Of a stretch of 64,000 nt of DNA, positions 1-7,834 are shown piece after piece; within the stretch, counting starts at the first letter, position 1, and each line of letters starts with the position of its first letter. The stretch comes from Paracoccaceae bacterium (GTDB lineage: Bacteria > Pseudomonadota > Alphaproteobacteria > Rhodobacterales > Rhodobacteraceae). The notes beneath the pieces were generated by a model. The model was not told the DNA's origin. It was given only the letters and a program-made list of their open reading frames with translations, and searched no databases. Made by a program: the position numbers and the translations under genes. The DNA is taken from assembly GCA_002709405.1 (NCBI GenBank), contig PAQV01000035.1, positions 30,922 through 94,921 of the forward strand, written 5' to 3'.

Positions 1-1
1 C

Positions 2-1117
2 ATTGCCGAAAATCTGTCTCGCTCGGCGATGTATGGCGGACATATCGAAGGGGTTGGTCCGCGATATTGCCCCTCGATCGAGGATAAGGTCGTGCGTTTC
101 GCCGATAAATCTTCTCATCAAATCTTCCTGGAGCCGGAAGGTCTGGATAATTCGACGGTGTATCCCAACGGGATTTCGACGTCCTTGCCCGAGGATGTTC
201 AGGACGCCTATGTCCATTCCATCCGGGGCCTCGAACAGGCGGTCATCCTTCAGCCCGGCTATGCAATTGAATACGATTACGTTGATCCTCGGGCGCTGAC
301 TCAGGAATTGGCCGTGAAGGATGTCGACGGGCTGTATCTGGCAGGTCAGATCAATGGCACAACCGGGTATGAAGAGGCGGCGGCACAAGGTTTGGTTGCC
401 GGTTTGAATGCGGCACTACATGTGCGAGGTGAAGAGCCTGTGCATTTCAGCCGGACCGAAAGCTACATCGGGGTGATGATCGACGATTTGACCACGCGGG
501 GTGTTAGTGAACCTTACCGCATGTTTACGTCTCGCGCTGAATTCCGTCTGTCTCTTCGGGCTGACAACGCGGATCAACGGCTGACTCCGAAAGGGATCGA
601 GCTTGGGTGTGTCGGGGATGAGCGACGTGAGGTCTTCTCAAGGAAACAGGACAAGCTTGACGCCGTTCGCAGAGTTTTGACGTCCGAGACCTATACACCG
701 AAGCAGGTCGCGGCTGCCGGTATCAGTGTGAACCAGGATGGGACCCGTCGGACCGGAATGGATGTCCTGGCGTTTCCGAACGTCGATTTTGGCGATATTC
801 AGCGTCTTGTTCCCGATTTGGACGGTGTTGATCAGGAAATTCAGGCTCAGACAGAGCGCGATGCACTCTATGTCAACTATATCGCCCGGCAGGAAAAAGA
901 TGTCGCCGCGTTGAAGCGGGATGAACAGCAGGTGATTCCAGCCGATTTCGCGTTCGACGATCTGGAAGGGTTGTCGTCGGAACTGAAGGGCAAGTTGGGC
1001 CGTTTGCGGCCGGCGAATATTGGGCAGGCTGCGAAGATTGATGGGATGACGCCAGCGGCGCTGGCCCTGATCCTTGCGCGTTTGCGGCGAGATCAACGGG
1101 TAAAGCGGGCATTGTGA
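2..1117 (+). CDS. mnmG: MnmG (GidA), tRNA uridine-5-carboxymethylaminomethyl modification enzyme, 3' part
   Basis: Only the C-terminal 371 codons are present; the reading frame is open to the left edge, so about 250 residues including the N-terminal FAD-binding fold lie outside. Visible family signatures are [17 protein letters not shown] at the edge, the second GidA signature [16 protein letters not shown], and the C-terminal helical domain ending in [10 protein letters not shown], which in this family docks MnmE and tRNA. With MnmE it installs the cmnm5 group on wobble uridine 34. It is directly coupled to rsmG (TGATG overlap) and lies in the mnmG-rsmG-parA-parB order usual for alphaproteobacteria. 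Confidence 0.97.
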   Translation: MAENLSRSAMYGGHIEGVGPRYCPSIEDKVVRFADKSSHQIFLEPEGLDNSTVYPNGISTSLPEDVQDAYVHSIRGLEQAVILQPGYAIEYDYVDPRALTQELAVKDVDGLYLAGQINGTTGYEEAAAQGLVAGLNAALHVRGEEPVHFSRTESYIGVMIDDLTTRGVSEPYRMFTSRAEFRLSLRADNADQRLTPKGIELGCVGDERREVFSRKQDKLDAVRRVLTSETYTPKQVAAAGISVNQDGTRRTGMDVLAFPNVDFGDIQRLVPDLDGVDQEIQAQTERDALYVNYIARQEKDVAALKRDEQQVIPADFAFDDLEGLSSELKGKLGRLRPANIGQAAKIDGMTPAALALILARLRRDQRVKRAL

Positions 1118-1737
1118 TGGTAAACGGTCCCGGGGAAACGACACTCGATGTTTCACGTGAAACATACGAGCGGTTAAACGACTTTGCCGATCTGCTGATC
1201 AAGTGGAATCCAAAGATCAACCTGATCTCGCGAGCGTCATTGCCGGATCTGTGGACCCGCCACATAGCCGATTCCATTCAAGTGTTCCGCGCCGCACCGC
1301 CCGCTGAGCATTGGGTCGATCTGGGGTCAGGTGGCGGATTTCCCGGGGTTGTCACGGCGATCATGGCGGCGGAGTCCTCTCCGGACACACAGTTCACCTT
1401 GATCGAAAGCGATCAAAGAAAGGCTGTTTTCCTGCGCACCGCGGCTAGAACCTGCGGTCTTCAAAAGTTTACGGTCGTGTCAAAACGCATAGAATCGGCG
1501 GACCCGCAAAACGGAGACGTCGTCTCTGCCCGCGCCCTAGCCGATCTGTCGACACTGATCGGTTACGGATACCGTCATGCCGCTCCGGATGGCACTATGC
1601 TATTTCCCAAGGGAAAAACCTGGGGAAAAGAGGTGGAAGACGCCCGGGCCAAGTGGAACTTTGACCTGAGCGCGGTTACAAGTGAGATAGAGCCCGAAGG
1701 GGCTTTACTCATCATCAAAGGAGTGTCCCGTGACTGA
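1117..1737 (+). CDS. rsmG: RsmG (GidB), 16S rRNA (guanine527-N7)-methyltransferase
   Basis: Class I SAM methyltransferase of about 206 residues, normal for the family. The SAM-binding motif WVDLGSGGGFPGV lies near residues 65-78 and the acidic ribose-binding segment FTLIESDQRKAVFL follows. The early KWNPKINLIS segment is typical of GidB. Translation probably starts at the ATG overlapping the mnmG stop; an in-frame GTG three bases earlier is an alternative. The N-terminal residues DVSRET are encoded by a perfect parS site, so this gene doubles as the centromere. Its 3' end overlaps parA. Confidence 0.96.
   Translation: MVNGPGETTLDVSRETYERLNDFADLLIKWNPKINLISRASLPDLWTRHIADSIQVFRAAPPAEHWVDLGSGGGFPGVVTAIMAAESSPDTQFTLIESDQRKAVFLRTAARTCGLQKFTVVSKRIESADPQNGDVVSARALADLSTLIGYGYRHAAPDGTMLFPKGKTWGKEVEDARAKWNFDLSAVTSEIEPEGALLIIKGVSRD
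1149..1164. other. parS: parS centromere-like site inside rsmG
   Basis: The 16-bp sequence TGTTTCACGTGAAACA is a perfect palindrome and matches the universal chromosomal ParB-binding consensus at every position. It lies within the first codons of rsmG, about 570 bp upstream of parA, and is read as VSRET on the plus strand. I saw no second full copy in the window. ParB nucleation here and ParA-driven segregation are inferred from the well-known family behaviour. Confidence 0.95.
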
Positions 1738-2533
1738 TCTTTCGCGTCCGCAAGGCCCGCGGATCGTGGCCGTTGCCAATCAGAAGGGCGGGGTCGGGAA
1801 AACAACAACCACCGTCAATCTTGCTGCGTCGCTGGTCGAACGGGGGCTGCGCGTGCTTGTGGTGGATCTGGATCCCCAGGGGAATGCGTCCACCGGACTG
1901 GGTGTCGATGAACGGGATCTGACGACCTATGATCTGTTGATCGACGATGCGCCCCTTGATGAGGTGATCCAGCCCACCGGAATTGAAAACCTGTGCATGA
2001 TTCCGGCCACGGTGGACCTGAGTTCGGCTGATATCGAGCTGATGTCCAACGAAAAGCGCAGCTTTCTGCTGCACGATGCGCTCCGGCAAACGGCGATGGA
2101 CCGGTATGGCTGGGATTACATCCTGATTGATTGTCCGCCGTCGTTGAACCTTCTGACGGTCAACGCCATGGTCTCGGCGCATTCCGTTCTGGTCCCGTTG
2201 CAAAGCGAATTCTATGCGCTTGAGGGCCTGTCGCAGCTGATGCTGACGATCCGCGAAGTGCGCCAGTCGGCAAATCCGGACCTGAGGATCGAGGGGATCG
2301 TACTGACGATGTACGATCGCCGGAACAACCTGTCTCAGCAGGTGGAACAGGATGCGCGCGACAACCTGGGCGATCTGGTGTTCCGGACGCTGATTCCGCG
2401 CAATGTGCGGGTCAGCGAGGCGCCGTCTTATGCCATGCCGGTGACGACCTATGACACACAGTCCCAGGGGGCGATGGCCTATCGGGCCCTGGCCGGGGAA
2501 CTGATGGAAAAGCACAACAAAGTCGACGCCTAA
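1730..2533 (+). CDS. parA: ParA (Soj), chromosome-partitioning ATPase
   Basis: Deviant Walker ATPase of 267 residues. The motif KGGVGKTTT is at residues 19-27 with the signature lysine of the ParA/MinD group, Walker A' is DLDPQGNAS, and Walker B is ILIDCPPSL. The start is a GTG overlapping the last codons of rsmG, preceded by AAAGGAG at 1717-1723. It lacks the N-terminal HTH of plasmid ParAs, so it is the chromosomal type. It forms a unit with parB 17 bp downstream and moves ParB-parS complexes along the nucleoid. Confidence 0.97.
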   Translation: MTDLSRPQGPRIVAVANQKGGVGKTTTTVNLAASLVERGLRVLVVDLDPQGNASTGLGVDERDLTTYDLLIDDAPLDEVIQPTGIENLCMIPATVDLSSADIELMSNEKRSFLLHDALRQTAMDRYGWDYILIDCPPSLNLLTVNAMVSAHSVLVPLQSEFYALEGLSQLMLTIREVRQSANPDLRIEGIVLTMYDRRNNLSQQVEQDARDNLGDLVFRTLIPRNVRVSEAPSYAMPVTTYDTQSQGAMAYRALAGELMEKHNKVDA

Positions 2534-2550
2534 GGCGTCAGGAGGGCAGT

Positions 2551-3450
2551 ATGTCAGGATCAAAGAAGCCGCGCGGCCTGGGTCGCGGTCTGTCGGCCTT
2601 GATGTCGGATGTTCAGGCCGAAGAGCCGATGAACGGCGCGTCAGCGCCCCGCCGGCCCGACATGATGGTGCCGATCGAAAAGCTGGCGGCGAACCCGAAC
2701 CAGCCGCGGCGCCGGTTCGCACCGGAACACCTGGAAGAACTGACGAATTCCGTCCGCGAAAAGGGCATCATCCAGCCGCTGATCGTGCGGGCTAAGGGTC
2801 CAGACATGTACGAAATCGTCGCCGGCGAGCGTCGGTGGCGGGCGGCGCAGGCGGCTCAACTACATGAGATCCCGGTTCTTGTCCGGGAATTCGACGATGT
2901 CGAAGTGCTCGAAATCGCGATCATCGAGAACATCCAGCGGGCTGACCTGAACCCGATGGAAGAGGCCGCCGGGTACCGTCAGCTGATGGAAAACTTCGGC
3001 CATACCCAGGAAAAACTCGCCGAAGCCTTGGGGAAAAGCCGCAGCCACATTGCGAACCTGATGCGCTTGCTGAACCTGCCAGACGATGTGCAGGACATGT
3101 TGCGCGATGGGGATTTGTCGGCCGGCCACGCCCGGGCGCTGATTACCACCGACAATGCCTCGGTTCTGGCGCGCAAGGTGGTTCAGGACGGCCTGTCGGT
3201 GCGGGCAACCGAAGCCCTGGTCAAGAAGGAACAGGGACAGGCCGACAAGCCGGCGGTGCGCCCGAAGATCCCGAAAGCCCAGGAAAAGGATGCCGATACC
3301 CGTGCATTGGAAGGCGATTTGAGCGCCGCGCTTGGCATGCGCGTGACGCTGACCCATGAACCGGGCACGGAATCCGGGGTTCTGACGGTCCGGTACAACA
3401 CGCTGGAAGATCTGGATACGCTTTGCGGGTTGCTGAGCAACAGCAACTGA
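2551..3450 (+). CDS. parB: ParB (Spo0J), parS-binding CTPase
   Basis: 299 residues. The N-terminal tail carries the basic, ParA-activating segment PRGLGRGLSALMSD. The ParB/Srx domain follows with the GERRWRAAQ motif near residues 92-100, the CTP-binding GERR box. A central HTH segment (GKSRSHIANLMRLLNLP, about residues 162-178) contacts parS, and a C-terminal dimerisation domain ends the protein. An AGGAGG-like site precedes the ATG. It would load on the parS at 1149 and spread. It is convergent with hemW, 12 bp away. Confidence 0.97.
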   Translation: MSGSKKPRGLGRGLSALMSDVQAEEPMNGASAPRRPDMMVPIEKLAANPNQPRRRFAPEHLEELTNSVREKGIIQPLIVRAKGPDMYEIVAGERRWRAAQAAQLHEIPVLVREFDDVEVLEIAIIENIQRADLNPMEEAAGYRQLMENFGHTQEKLAEALGKSRSHIANLMRLLNLPDDVQDMLRDGDLSAGHARALITTDNASVLARKVVQDGLSVRATEALVKKEQGQADKPAVRPKIPKAQEKDADTRALEGDLSAALGMRVTLTHEPGTESGVLTVRYNTLEDLDTLCGLLSNSN

Positions 3451-3462
3451 CGGGCGATGTCG

Positions 3463-4614
3463 TCAGATTAGCTCGGCAATGACGCTGTTCAGCAAGGTGC
3501 GACCAGAGGGTGTGGCCGTCAGGATCGACCCATCGACGGTCACCAAACCTAGCTGCACCAGGTGATCCAGCCGGTCAGGGTCCAAGGGTTGTCCGAGAAG
3601 CCGTTCAAATCGGCGCATATCTAGACCTTCGGACAGCCGGATACACATCATCAGGTATTCATAGGCCTGATCTTGTTGGCCTAAGGCGGTCCGCTCCGTT
3701 TCTCCGTTGCCGGACCTGGTCTTTTTCAGCCAAAGGCCCGGGGCCCGGGGCGCTTCGGTTGCGAATTTCTGGCCGTTCAGGGTCAGCCGGCCATGGGCGC
3801 CGGGACCGATCCCGGCATAATCACCGTAGCGCCAATAAATCAGGTTGTGCCGGGATTCCGCGCCCGCAGCGGCGTGGTTCGACACTTCGTAAGCCGGCAT
3901 TCCGGCCGCTCCGCAGACATCCTGGGTCAGGTCGTACATGTCGGCAGCCAGACCGTCTTCGGGCAGACCCCGCAACCCGCCGGCCTTGAACCGGTCGGCA
4001 AAGGCGGTGCCGTCCTCGATGGTCAGCTGGTAGAGCGACAGGTGATCGACAGCCATGTCCAGGGCCGCGCGCAGCTCGCGCCGCCAATGATCCAGGTCCT
4101 GGTCCTGGCGGGCATAGATCAGGTCAAAGCTGACCCGGTCGAATTCCCCCCGGGCAATGTCAAATGCAGCACGAGCATCGGAGACCGTGTGGATCCGCCC
4201 AAGTCTGCGCAGGTCGGCATCGTTGAGGGCCTGCACACCCATGCTGATCCGGTTGACCCCGGCCATGCGATACCCGGCAAACCGGCCTGCCTCGACGGAT
4301 CCGGGGTTGGCTTCCAGCGTGATTTCAACGTCGTTCGACCAGCGCCAGGCCCGTCGGGCGGCGTCAATGACCTGGGCGACAAGGTCCGGGGACATCAGCG
4401 AGGGCGTGCCGCCGCCAAAGAAGATCGTGTTCAGGACCTTATCCGGAGTTTCGGCGGAAACCCGTTCGATTTCAGATAGATAGGCATCGCGCCAGACTGT
4501 TTCGTCGATCTGGCGCGAGACATGAGAGTTGAAATCGCAATAGGGGCACTTGGCGGCGCAGAAGGGCCAGTGGACGTACAGCCCGAAGCCGCCGGATTGC
4601 CAGTCCTCAGCCAA
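3463..4614 (-). CDS. hemW: HemW, radical-SAM heme chaperone (formerly HemN-like)
   Basis: Radical SAM protein of 383 residues from a TTG start that overlaps the rdgB stop by eight bases; upstream in-frame codons read through rdgB and look spurious. The CX3CX2C cluster FCAAKCPYC is at about residues 18-26, preceded by GLYVHWPF, and FFGGGTPS is the SAM-binding glycine motif. The C-terminal HemN-type winged-helix region is present. The family was long annotated as coproporphyrinogen oxidase; characterised members bind heme and act as chaperones, and the cluster lacks the fourth cysteine of HemN. It is the last gene of the rph-rdgB-hemW unit. Confidence 0.93.
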   Translation of the reverse strand: MAEDWQSGGFGLYVHWPFCAAKCPYCDFNSHVSRQIDETVWRDAYLSEIERVSAETPDKVLNTIFFGGGTPSLMSPDLVAQVIDAARRAWRWSNDVEITLEANPGSVEAGRFAGYRMAGVNRISMGVQALNDADLRRLGRIHTVSDARAAFDIARGEFDRVSFDLIYARQDQDLDHWRRELRAALDMAVDHLSLYQLTIEDGTAFADRFKAGGLRGLPEDGLAADMYDLTQDVCGAAGMPAYEVSNHAAAGAESRHNLIYWRYGDYAGIGPGAHGRLTLNGQKFATEAPRAPGLWLKKTRSGNGETERTALGQQDQAYEYLMMCIRLSEGLDMRRFERLLGQPLDPDRLDHLVQLGLVTVDGSILTATPSGRTLLNSVIAELI

Positions 4615-5218
4615 AATTGGCGTCGATGAATTTCGCGGTGGCCTTGGCGCGGTGCGAAATCTTGTTCTTTTCCCAGCGATCCATCTGGCCAAAAGTGATG
4701 TCGTAGCCATCGGGCACGAAGATCGGATCGTAGCCGTGCCCCTGGTCGCCGCGCATCGGCCAGACGACCTGGCCGGGCATCACGCCGGCAAAGACCTCGT
4801 CATGACCATCGGGCCAGGCCAGCACCAGCGTGCAACAGAACCGGGCGGTGCGGGGGTAGGGGGCGTTGGCCTCTTCCAGCAGGCGGTGGGTCTTTTCCAT
4901 CGCCATGACGAAATCCCGCCCGTTTTCGGTTTCGGCCCAGTCGGCGGTATAGACCCCGGGAGCATTGTCGAGCGCGTCGATCTCGATCCCGCTGTCGTCG
5001 GACAGGGCGGGCAGGCCGGTGGCCTTGGCCGCGGCGTGGGCCTTGATCCGGGCATTGCCGACAAAGGTGGTTTCGGTTTCGTCCGGTTCGGGCAGATCCA
5101 TGTCCGCAGCCCCCACGACCTTGACGCCGTGGGGCTCCAGCAGGGCGGCCATTTCGTCCAGCTTGCCCTTGTTGTGCGTGGCGATCAGCAGGGTGTCGCC
5201 GTCGAACCGGCGGGTCAT
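4607..5218 (-). CDS. rdgB: RdgB, inosine/xanthosine triphosphate pyrophosphatase
   Basis: 203 residues, the usual Ham1/RdgB size. The N-terminal [14 protein letters not shown] motif and [19 protein letters not shown] active-site segment are clear, as is the C-terminal [11 protein letters not shown] region ending in SHRAKA. It hydrolyses dITP, ITP and XTP to the monophosphates, cleaning the nucleotide pool. The ATG at 5218 overlaps the rph stop (ATGA), indicating translational coupling. The open frame extends further upstream through rph, but that part is not RdgB-like. Confidence 0.96.
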   Translation of the reverse strand: MTRRFDGDTLLIATHNKGKLDEMAALLEPHGVKVVGAADMDLPEPDETETTFVGNARIKAHAAAKATGLPALSDDSGIEIDALDNAPGVYTADWAETENGRDFVMAMEKTHRLLEEANAPYPRTARFCCTLVLAWPDGHDEVFAGVMPGQVVWPMRGDQGHGYDPIFVPDGYDITFGQMDRWEKNKISHRAKATAKFIDANFG

Positions 5219-5928
5219 GCCACGGCGGCCAGCTGAGCGGCGGCCAGCTCCTTGACGCCCTTGTCGGCCAGGTCCAGCAGGGTGTTCATCTGGTCGCGGG
5301 TGTAGGTGGCGCCCTCGGCCGACATCTGGACCTCGATCATGCGGCCGTCGCCAAGCATGACAAAGTTGCCATCGACCCCGGCTTCGCTGTCTTCGGGGTA
5401 ATCCAGGTCCAGCACCGGCTGGCCGGCATAGATCCCGCAGCTGACGGCGGCGACGGGCGAAATCAGCGGATCCGAGATCACGTCGCCGGCCTTCATCAGC
5501 TTGTTCACGGCCAGGCGCAGGGCGACCCAACCGCCGGTGATCGAAGCGCAGCGGGTGCCGCCATCGGCCTGCAGCACATCGCAGTCGATGGAGATCTGGC
5601 GCTCGCCCAGGGCGACCCGGTCGACACCGGCGCGCAGGGACCGGCCGATCAGGCGCTGGATTTCAACGGTGCGCCCGCCTTGCTTGCCTTGGGTCGCCTC
5701 GCGTCGCATCCGGGTGTTGGTGGCCCGGGGCAGCATACCGTATTCGGCGGTGACCCAGCCCAGGCCGGACCCCTTGATAAAGGGGGGCACGCGGTCCTCG
5801 ATCGTGGCGGTGCACAACACGTGCGTATCACCGACCTTGATCAGAACCGAGCCTTCGGCATGTTTCGTGAAGCCCGTCTCGATTGAAACCGGGCGCATTT
5901 CGCTTAAATCTCGACCAGAGGGGCGCAT
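5215..5928 (-). CDS. rph: RNase PH, phosphorolytic 3'-5' exoribonuclease
   Basis: 237 residues, full length. The start [14 protein letters not shown] is typical of RNase PH and has an AAAGGAT ribosome site directly upstream; longer in-frame starts run into the hrcA promoter region and are unlikely. Visible motifs are [14 protein letters not shown], the arginine-rich [11 protein letters not shown], and [12 protein letters not shown], which includes the phosphate and metal ligands. It trims tRNA 3' ends. It leads the rph-rdgB-hemW transcription unit and is divergent from hrcA. Confidence 0.97.
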   Translation of the reverse strand: MRPSGRDLSEMRPVSIETGFTKHAEGSVLIKVGDTHVLCTATIEDRVPPFIKGSGLGWVTAEYGMLPRATNTRMRREATQGKQGGRTVEIQRLIGRSLRAGVDRVALGERQISIDCDVLQADGGTRCASITGGWVALRLAVNKLMKAGDVISDPLISPVAAVSCGIYAGQPVLDLDYPEDSEAGVDGNFVMLGDGRMIEVQMSAEGATYTRDQMNTLLDLADKGVKELAAAQLAAVA

Positions 5929-5988
5929 GAGACATCCTTTGTTGACGCGCACGGGATAGACCCCGGCATGGGCTCGGCGCAACCCTGA

Positions 5989-6016
5989 TTGACCTTTGAA
6001 CCCGGTCGAATTTAAT
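5989..6016 (+). promoter_or_regulatory. Predicted sigma70-type promoter for hrcA-grpE
   Basis: TTGACC (5989-5994) and TTTAAT (6011-6016) are separated by 16 bp, each matching the consensus at five of six positions. Transcription would begin near 6023, about 18 bp before the chosen hrcA start. I looked for a CIRCE inverted repeat (TTAGCACTC-N9-GAGTGCTAA) here and did not see one. The call is by eye only. Confidence 0.5.
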
Positions 6017-6040
6017 GAGGCGCCAGGCAGGGTTTTGCAG

Positions 6041-7102
6041 ATGACGCATACCAGCGAGTTGTTGGACAGCATGAATGACCGATCGCGCGAGGTGTTCCGC
6101 CGCGTGGTTGAAAGCTATCTGGAAACGGGTGATCCGGTGGGCAGCCGCACGTTGACGCGCAGCCTGTCGGAAAAGGTGTCGGCTGCGACCATCCGCAACG
6201 TGATGCAGGATCTCGAATATCTCGGGCTTCTCGACAGCCCCCATGTCAGTGCCGGGCGGGTGCCGACCCAGCGCGGGCTGCGCATGTTCGTCGACAGCCT
6301 GCTGGAGGTCGACGATGTCACCGTGACCGACCGCGAAAAGATCGAGGCGACGGTGTCGGGCAGTTCGACGGACGTGGCGCAGTTGCTCGACAAGGTGGGC
6401 TCGGCGCTGTCCGGGGTGACGCAAAGCGCCTCGCTGGTGCTGACGCCGAAGCACGAGGCCGGGCTGCGCCACATTGAATTCGTGTCGCTGTCGCCGGAAC
6501 GGGCGCTGGTCGTCCTGGTGTTTTCCGATGGGCACGTGGAAAACCGGCTGTTCACGCCGCCCCCCGGTCAGACCCCCAGTTCCATGCGCGAGGCGGCGAA
6601 TTTTCTCAATGCGCTGATCGACGGGCGCACGCTGGGCGAATTGCGCGGGGTCATCGGCGAAGAGATCACGGCCCGGCGCCAGGAACTCGACAGCCTGGCC
6701 CATGCGCTGGTCGAAAGCGGCATGGCGATCTGGGACGATACCGGCGAGGGGCCGGAACGGCTGATCGTGCGGGGCCGGGCGAACCTGCTGGGCGAGGGCG
6801 GCGAGGAAGAGATCGAACGCATCCGGACGCTGTTCGACGACCTGGAACGCAAGCGTGACATCGCCGAGTTTCTCAGCCTGACCGAAGACGGCGACGGTGT
6901 GCGCATTTTTATCGGCTCCGAGAACAAACTTTTTTCGCTTTCGGGTTCCTCTCTGGTGGTCTCTCCATATATGAACGCGGACCGAAAGATCATCGGTGCG
7001 GTGGGCGTGATCGGCCCGACGCGCCTGAATTACGGACGGATCGTGCCTATTGTGGATTACACGGCACAGTTGGTCGGGCGGCTGATTTCCGACCGAAATT
7101 AG
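6041..7102 (+). CDS. hrcA: HrcA, heat-inducible transcription repressor
   Basis: 353 residues. An N-terminal winged HTH ([21 protein letters not shown] then [18 protein letters not shown]) is followed by the GAF-like HrcA domain ending in [19 protein letters not shown]. HrcA represses chaperonin genes by binding CIRCE and is activated by GroE. I chose the ATG at 6041, which lies just after a predicted promoter; an in-frame TTG at 5996 would fall inside that promoter, and ATG 6071 is also possible. It is followed nine bases later by grpE, a standard stress operon. Confidence 0.95.
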   Translation: MTHTSELLDSMNDRSREVFRRVVESYLETGDPVGSRTLTRSLSEKVSAATIRNVMQDLEYLGLLDSPHVSAGRVPTQRGLRMFVDSLLEVDDVTVTDREKIEATVSGSSTDVAQLLDKVGSALSGVTQSASLVLTPKHEAGLRHIEFVSLSPERALVVLVFSDGHVENRLFTPPPGQTPSSMREAANFLNALIDGRTLGELRGVIGEEITARRQELDSLAHALVESGMAIWDDTGEGPERLIVRGRANLLGEGGEEEIERIRTLFDDLERKRDIAEFLSLTEDGDGVRIFIGSENKLFSLSGSSLVVSPYMNADRKIIGAVGVIGPTRLNYGRIVPIVDYTAQLVGRLISDRN

Positions 7103-7111
7103 AGGTGACGA

Positions 7112-7675
7112 ATGGCAGAGCCCAAGAACGACGATTTTCTCGATGACATCGCGAACGCCGAAGCGGAAGAGCATGCGGCCGAGCTTGACGATGCGGACCC
7201 CATCGAAGTCGAGCTGGATTCGCTGCGGGCCGAACGCGACGAGCTGCGCGACCGTTTCATGCGCGCCCTGGCGGATGCGGAAAACGCGCGCAAGCGGTCT
7301 GACAAGGATCGGCGCGAGGCGGAAAACTATGGCGGCTCCAAGCTGGCCCGCGACATGCTGCCGGTCTTCGACAACATGAAGCGCGCGGTGGAATCGGCGA
7401 CCGAGGAACAGAAGGCCGTGTCGGCGGCCCTGATCGAGGGCGTGGAGCTGACGATGCGCGAGTTGCTGAACGTGTTCACCAAGCACGGCATCCGGCTGAT
7501 CTCTCCCCAGGTCGGCGACAAGTTCGACCCGCAGGTGCACCAGGCCATGTTCGAAGCTCCGGTTCCCGGCACCACCGCCGGCGAGATCATCCAGGTCTCG
7601 GCCGAAGGCTTCATGCTGCACGACCGTCTTCTGCGCCCGGCGCAGGTGGGCGTGTCGTCGATGCCCGCCAGCTAA
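7112..7675 (+). CDS. grpE: GrpE, nucleotide exchange factor for DnaK
   Basis: 187 residues. The protein has an acidic N-terminus, a long coiled coil (about residues 30-95) with RDRFMRALADAENARKR, and a C-terminal beta domain with the family end motif HDRLLRPAQVGV. It releases ADP from DnaK; dnaK and dnaJ lie at the far right of this window. AGAGGTG precedes the ATG, nine bases after hrcA, so the two are probably cotranscribed. The family's thermosensing coiled coil is intact. Confidence 0.97.
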   Translation: MAEPKNDDFLDDIANAEAEEHAAELDDADPIEVELDSLRAERDELRDRFMRALADAENARKRSDKDRREAENYGGSKLARDMLPVFDNMKRAVESATEEQKAVSAALIEGVELTMRELLNVFTKHGIRLISPQVGDKFDPQVHQAMFEAPVPGTTAGEIIQVSAEGFMLHDRLLRPAQVGVSSMPAS

Positions 7676-7694
7676 GGCAATGCAACGGCCCAGC

Positions 7695-7714
7695 GGCCCG
7701 GCCACGGCTGGGCC
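7695..7714 (+). terminator. GC-rich hairpin after grpE, possible terminator
   Basis: GGCCC (7695-7699) pairs with GGGCC (7710-7714), and GCC/GGC extends the stem inward across a G-T pair, leaving a very small loop. It begins 20 bases after the grpE stop. No T-tract follows, so intrinsic termination is uncertain; it may be Rho-assisted or an RNA-processing structure. Confidence 0.35.
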
Positions 7715-7724
7715 ACATGGCCTT

Positions 7725-7746
7725 GATTGTGCGCACAGGCACAATC
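7725..7746. promoter_or_regulatory. Perfect 8-bp inverted repeat between grpE and the histidine kinase gene
   Basis: GATTGTGC (7725-7732) and GCACAATC (7739-7746) are exact reverse complements with a 6-bp spacer, giving a 22-bp dyad. It sits about 90 bp upstream of the kinase start, where a dimeric regulator could act on that gene. It is not followed by a T-tract, so an operator is as plausible as a terminator. The binding protein is unknown. Confidence 0.4.
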
Positions 7747-7834
7747 ACAACTGACCCGTGGACGCAGCCCGATAAATCGGGAATGTTTACCCTGACCATG
7801 AAAAGGACCCGCATGGGCCGGAAGGGCAGGGGGC

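Noticed and set aside
638..1165. Minus-strand frame starting MFHVKH
   Set aside because: MFHVKH is the antisense translation of the parS region and recurs wherever parS lies in a gene start; it is not a gene.
3793..4479. 228-residue plus-strand frame within hemW
   Set aside because: It is antisense to hemW and shows no domain; the strong radical-SAM motifs on the other strand account for the region.
5929..6040. CIRCE element in front of hrcA
   Set aside because: No TTAGCACTC / GAGTGCTAA pair is present here; HrcA presumably acts on groESL elsewhere.
5828..7744. 638-residue antisense open frame across hrcA-grpE
   Set aside because: It is complementary to two well-supported genes, has the proline/arginine/histidine bias of GC-rich antisense frames and no ribosome site. 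The same applies to long antisense frames at 13184-15571, 30420-32342, 32599-34098, 46752-48992, 49182-51779, 54857-57493 and 57515-59872.
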